Assembly: GCA_943914745.1 (NCBI GenBank)
Contig: CALUDF010000026.1
Span: 1 to 15,544, forward strand
Direction: 5' to 3'
Source: an uncultured Bacteriovorax sp.
GTDB taxonomy: Bacteria > Bdellovibrionota > Bacteriovoracia > Bacteriovoracales > Bacteriovoracaceae
DNA length: 15,544 nt
Below, in pieces: positions 13,113-15,544 of this stretch; positions within the stretch are counted from its first letter, which is position 1, and every line of letters begins with the position of its first letter. Position numbers and translations under genes: made by a program. The notes below the pieces were generated by a model. The model did not search any database and had not been told where the DNA came from. It worked only from the letters and a program-made list of their open reading frames with translations.

Positions 13113-13871
13113 CTATTCCAGTTTTGTTTCTTTTAAAATAAGCCCCGTTGGAGGGGCCTGCCATTTTACAAAGTCCGGGTCTTCTTCTTTTAAAGACTTC
13201 TCCAGCGAAGAGAGAGTGAGCTCTCCCATTCCCAGGCGAAAAAGGGCCCCCATCATAAGCCTGACTTGTCCACGCAGAAATCCATGGCCTTTGACTTTAA
13301 AGCAGTAACTCCTCTCGGGAAAAAAACTCGCTGTGAACTCATGATTTTCCACAATCTCACTTTTTAGGATGGTGCGCTCAAAGAGCGAATCTGGTTTTGG
13401 TTTATAGGCATAATTGATGAAGGTATGAGTGCCACAAAAAAGCTCTGCTCCCTTTTTCATCACTTCAAGATTAAGCTCCTCACGAATGAGCGTCATGAAA
13501 GGAGCACAGAAAGGATGGAGGGAGACTTCATTAAAAGAAAAATAGTAATGATATTCTTTTTCCTTGGAGCGCGAAAGCATCGTAAAGTCTCTAGAGACTT
13601 TTCTCATCTCCAAAACGCGGATGTCCGGAGGAAGCTTGGACAAAGCTTCTTCCAATTTCCCCTGCTCCACTTCTTCTTCAAACATCACCAGACAATAATT
13701 CTCCAAGGCCGACACAAACGCATCCGTCCGGCTAGAAAAAATCGTCTTCACTGAAAGACCGATGGCCTTCTCCACTCTTTCTTGAATGCTGGTGTGATCT
13801 TTTTGTTTCTGGACTCCATGAAAGCGAATCCCCAGGTATTGCAGTTTAATTAAAAATCTTTTTGAATTCAT
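13113..13871 (-). CDS. truA: divergent TruA-family tRNA pseudouridine synthase
   Basis: A 252-residue protein of normal length for TruA, which makes pseudouridine at positions 38-40 of tRNA anticodon arms. The family order is visible: LIKLQYLGIRFHGVQKQ (8-24), SRTDAFVSA (47-55) with catalytic Asp50, RSKEKEYHYYF (about 100-110), LFCGTHTFINY, GHGFLRGQVRLMMGALFRLGMGEL, and the C-terminal APPTGLILKETKLE. The usual RTDAGVHA is RTDAFVSA, so the glycine and histidine after the catalytic residue are changed, and other blocks are also diverged. It may be a second TruA with altered target choice. The start codon follows a long A-run with only AGG upstream. The mepA gene follows 84 nt downstream on the same strand. 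Confidence 0.82.
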   Translation of the reverse strand: MNSKRFLIKLQYLGIRFHGVQKQKDHTSIQERVEKAIGLSVKTIFSSRTDAFVSALENYCLVMFEEEVEQGKLEEALSKLPPDIRVLEMRKVSRDFTMLSRSKEKEYHYYFSFNEVSLHPFCAPFMTLIREELNLEVMKKGAELFCGTHTFINYAYKPKPDSLFERTILKSEIVENHEFTASFFPERSYCFKVKGHGFLRGQVRLMMGALFRLGMGELTLSSLEKSLKEEDPDFVKWQAPPTGLILKETKLE

Positions 13872-13902
13872 TTTTTTGGCCTACTTATCTCAACTCACTT
13901 AA

Positions 13903-13910
13903 GCTATACT
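13903..13910. promoter_or_regulatory. overlapping divergent -10 elements between truA and the 13944 gene
   Basis: The plus strand holds TATACT (13905-13910) and the minus strand TATAGC (13908-13903), with a TTGAGT 16 nt upstream of the latter. The two promoters overlap almost base for base, so truA and the plus-strand pair may compete for polymerase. The -35 of the plus promoter is weak. Confidence 0.4.
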
Positions 13911-13943
13911 AATCTTACTTTAAAACTCAAAGGAATGGGCACT

Positions 13944-14471
13944 TTGAATTCATTAATTATTTTACTTTGCATCGTCCTCTATTTTGTCTTAATCGTCGTG
14001 TTTTCTCTTTTTAAGAAAACATCCGAAGGCATTAATAATCCCTACCTGAACTTAATTAAACCCCTGATTCCCTCATGGAAATTTTATGATGACTTTGAGG
14101 AAACCAGACTGCTTTTTTTCCGTGCCAAACTCTCAGACAAAGAAGAGGAAGCCTTCAGCGAATGGGCCCCTCTCTATCAAAATCCAAAGGCAAGCCTCAA
14201 ATCGCTTTTCATCAATCAAGGAAACCTCATCCTGGCTGCCCAATCTCATATCCAGCAGCTTCTTCATGACATCGAAGTCCACGACGATAAAGCATCTTTT
14301 GAGGAGAATCTCTCCTACAAAATCACCAAAAACCTAGTAAGCTACGCCATCAGAAAAAAATATGATCAGAGTTTCACCTATCAATTCAAACTCGCTTCAG
14401 TTGATCTCAGGGCCCACCCCAAAGAGGATATCTTAGTCTCTCCTCTTTATGAGGAGGTCGTGAATGCTTGA
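13944..14471 (+). CDS. one-helix membrane protein paired with the HTTM-like gene
   Basis: A 175-residue protein with one N-terminal membrane helix (about 4-22) and a hydrophilic C-terminal domain. The segment PLIPSWKFYDDFEETRLLFFRA, followed by a tryptophan-containing SEWAPLY, recalls proteins often found beside HTTM/gamma-carboxylase-like membrane proteins; I give no family name. The frame can begin with ATG at 13935, but AAAGGA then abuts the ATG with no spacer. The TTG at 13944 lies nine nt after the same AAAGGA and is preferred. Its end overlaps the next gene by eight bases, and a GAGGAGG inside it serves that gene, so the two are translationally coupled. Confidence 0.65.
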   Translation: MNSLIILLCIVLYFVLIVVFSLFKKTSEGINNPYLNLIKPLIPSWKFYDDFEETRLLFFRAKLSDKEEEAFSEWAPLYQNPKASLKSLFINQGNLILAAQSHIQQLLHDIEVHDDKASFEENLSYKITKNLVSYAIRKKYDQSFTYQFKLASVDLRAHPKEDILVSPLYEEVVNA

Positions 14472-15243
14472 TCCAAAAGAAGCTTACACTCTCATCGCAC
14501 GCCTCATGGGTCTCGCCGTCATGTTCCAGTCGCTGGAGTTCATAAAAATGAAAGACAGCATTTCTGAAAATGGAATATGGAGATGGAGTGAATTAAGAAG
14601 TGACTACCTCTTTTTACCTAAAAGGATGCTTGCCTTCCTTGATTGGATCATGCCTGAAAAACGCTTTATGGAGATGATGACCATCCGTTTTTACATGGCC
14701 ATCCTCGCTGTCATCTATCCTTATTTCTTTATTATTTTTCTCCTGCTCTTTCTGACGACTTTTTTAATCACCCTGAGATGGAGAGGATCTTTTAATGGAG
14801 GGAGCGACTACCTCACGCTTATTATTCTTTTGTGTCTGTGCGTAGGTTATTTCAGCCCTCTTTTAACTAAGGCCGCTCTCTGGTACCTCACTCTGCAAGT
14901 AATCAGCTCTTACTTTCTAGCGGGCCTTTATAAAATTAAAGAATATAAGTGGCGCTTAGGGAGTGCTGTCTACGGTTTTATTTCATCGCCAAATTACAAG
15001 ACTCCGGCCTTTATCTTGGAAAAAAGCAAAGACCCGGCCTGGGCAAAGACCATGGCCTGGGCCGTAATGCTATTTGAATTAACTTTTCCTTTAGTTCTCA
15101 CAACTCCTCTTTTAACAAAAACATATCTGATTGCAGGAGTGCTCTTTCACTTTGGGAATTTTTTAATTTTTGGGTTGAATCGGTTTTTCTGGGTGTGGAG
15201 TGCGAGTTACCCCGCACTTTATTATTGTAGTCAGAAAATCTGA
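14464..15243 (+). CDS. HTTM / vitamin-K-dependent gamma-carboxylase-like polytopic membrane protein
   Basis: A 259-residue protein with about six hydrophobic segments. Cues that suggest the HTTM (horizontally transferred transmembrane) group, related to vitamin-K-dependent gamma-carboxylase, are WRGSFNGGSDYLTL (106-119), SSYFLAGLYKIKEYKW (148-163), LGSAVYGF (165-172) and LFHFGNFLIFGLNRFFWVW (227-245), each in the usual order. It is at the short end for such proteins. The function of bacterial members is generally unknown; gamma-carboxylation cannot be claimed. The ATG has GAGGAGG (14451-14457) six nt upstream, and the gene overlaps its partner by eight bases, which supports a two-protein unit. 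Confidence 0.6.
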   Translation: MLDPKEAYTLIARLMGLAVMFQSLEFIKMKDSISENGIWRWSELRSDYLFLPKRMLAFLDWIMPEKRFMEMMTIRFYMAILAVIYPYFFIIFLLLFLTTFLITLRWRGSFNGGSDYLTLIILLCLCVGYFSPLLTKAALWYLTLQVISSYFLAGLYKIKEYKWRLGSAVYGFISSPNYKTPAFILEKSKDPAWAKTMAWAVMLFELTFPLVLTTPLLTKTYLIAGVLFHFGNFLIFGLNRFFWVWSASYPALYYCSQKI

Positions 15244-15350
15244 GAATGGTATTTACATAATGCCCATCTTACCCCATTAGCAAAATATTTTAATGCATTC
15301 AAGTACAATGCAGAAATTGATAAATAAAAAGGATAAAAACGATTATAATT
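15244..15350. other. AT-rich gap after the HTTM-like gene
   Basis: No gene is seen. A small inverted repeat TGCATT (15294-15299) and AATGCA (15307-15312), with a 7-nt loop, has no T-run behind it and is at best a weak terminator. The base composition is clearly more AT-rich than the rest of the window. Confidence 0.4.
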
Positions 15351-15351
15351 G

Positions 15352-15368
15352 AGCCTAATTTATAGGCT
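15352..15368 (-). terminator. hairpin at the stop of the partial gene
   Basis: AGCCTA (15352-15357) and TAGGCT (15363-15368), with a 5-nt loop, overlap the TAA (15362-15360) of the minus-strand partial gene. On that strand a T-rich tract follows a little further on, so it may act as its terminator. The overlap with a stop codon resembles the hairpin at the sugar dehydrogenase stop. Confidence 0.45.
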
Positions 15369-15544
15369 TGATCTTACACTAAAAAGATTCTTTTCCTTGA
15401 TAATTTTTTGAGCTCTAGGATCATCTAGTTTCAATATTTCATATTTCTGTACTGGGCATAGGCAACCTGTTCTTTTTCCCAACATTTTATTTTTTTCTTC
15501 CATTGTTATGGCAATTCCTTTTTCTAAATTGTCCTCAATTGTAA
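15360..15544 (-). CDS. 3' end of an AT-rich gene, cut by the window edge
   Basis: A minus-strand frame is open from the window edge for 60 codons to TAA at 15362-15360. The visible part is Lys/Glu-rich, has a CLCP motif (Cys27 and Cys29 of the visible part), and ends KNLFSVRSSL. No family is recognised. The start lies outside the window, although two internal ATGs exist. The composition is more AT-rich than its neighbours, and a hairpin sits at the stop, which supports a real gene end. It may be foreign or a lineage-specific gene; with so little sequence the frame could still be non-coding. Confidence 0.45.
   Translation of the reverse strand, partial: TIEDNLEKGIAITMEEKNKMLGKRTGCLCPVQKYEILKLDDPRAQKIIKEKNLFSVRSSL

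Noticed and set aside
13425..13754. Plus-strand frame of 109 codons inside truA
   Set aside because: Antisense to truA, basic and low in pattern; no upstream start signal.
13861..13954. The string TTTGAATTCATT occurs twice in about 80 bp, a possible direct repeat
   Set aside because: It arises because both divergent genes begin with the codons for Asn-Ser (GAATTC is its own complement), so it is most likely coincidence.

Overview
The window reads as ordinary chromosomal DNA from a Gram-negative bacterium. The strongest clues point to the Bacteriovoracaceae (Bdellovibrionota), for example a Bacteriovorax- or Peredibacter-like organism. These clues are many short Sec-exported periplasmic proteins, several peptidoglycan enzymes (a lytic transglycosylase, a MepA-type endopeptidase and a possible NlpC/P60-like protein), and a close homologue of the sphingolipid delta-4 desaturase. 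Bacteriovorax stolpii is known to make sphingolipids. This assignment is an inference from gene content; no rRNA or other marker is present. I saw no tRNA, rRNA, CRISPR array, insertion sequence or phage gene.

Layout. Positions 1-2303 (minus): a putative alkC DNA glycosylase gene with a C-terminal Ig-like domain is followed 10 nt later by a secreted PQQ-type sugar dehydrogenase gene, and the first codons of a further minus-strand gene may lie at 1-15. Positions 2438-3528 (plus): an exported DsbA-like protein with a one-cysteine CPFT active site is in an apparent operon with a YkgJ-type cysteine-cluster protein. Positions 3640-4521 (plus): an EamA/DMT transporter. Positions 4582-6280 (minus): a tiny exported protein with two cysteines, then the magnesium channel gene mgtE. 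Positions 6281-6494 hold a structured mgtE leader and a divergent promoter. Positions 6495-8536 (plus): a second YkgJ-like protein, the delta-4-desaturase-like gene, and a DoxX-family membrane protein. Positions 8570-10358 (minus): pcp, an exported lipocalin and an exported lytic transglycosylase, closely packed. Positions 10468-12336 (plus): an exported protein with NlpC-like Cys/His landmarks and a membrane-anchored partner of unknown function. Positions 12333-13871 (minus): truA then mepA. Positions 13944-15243 (plus): a translationally coupled pair, a one-helix membrane protein and an HTTM/VKGC-like polytopic protein. Positions 15360-15544 (minus): the 3' end of an AT-rich gene cut by the window edge.

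The themes are cell-envelope upkeep (murein hydrolases, lipocalin, desaturase, DsbA-like protein), metal handling (MgtE and two cysteine-cluster proteins) and RNA or DNA maintenance (TruA, AlkC). The most interesting regulatory candidate is the mgtE leader. It appears to contain a 19-codon upstream ORF beginning MDEDPKGV with its own Shine-Dalgarno (SD) sequence. A hairpin has one arm inside that ORF, and a second hairpin covers the mgtE ribosome-binding region up to its start codon. This resembles in logic, not in sequence, the mgtL leader-peptide control of mgtA in enteric bacteria. The most interesting enzyme is the desaturase, which matches eukaryotic DEGS proteins along nearly its whole length.
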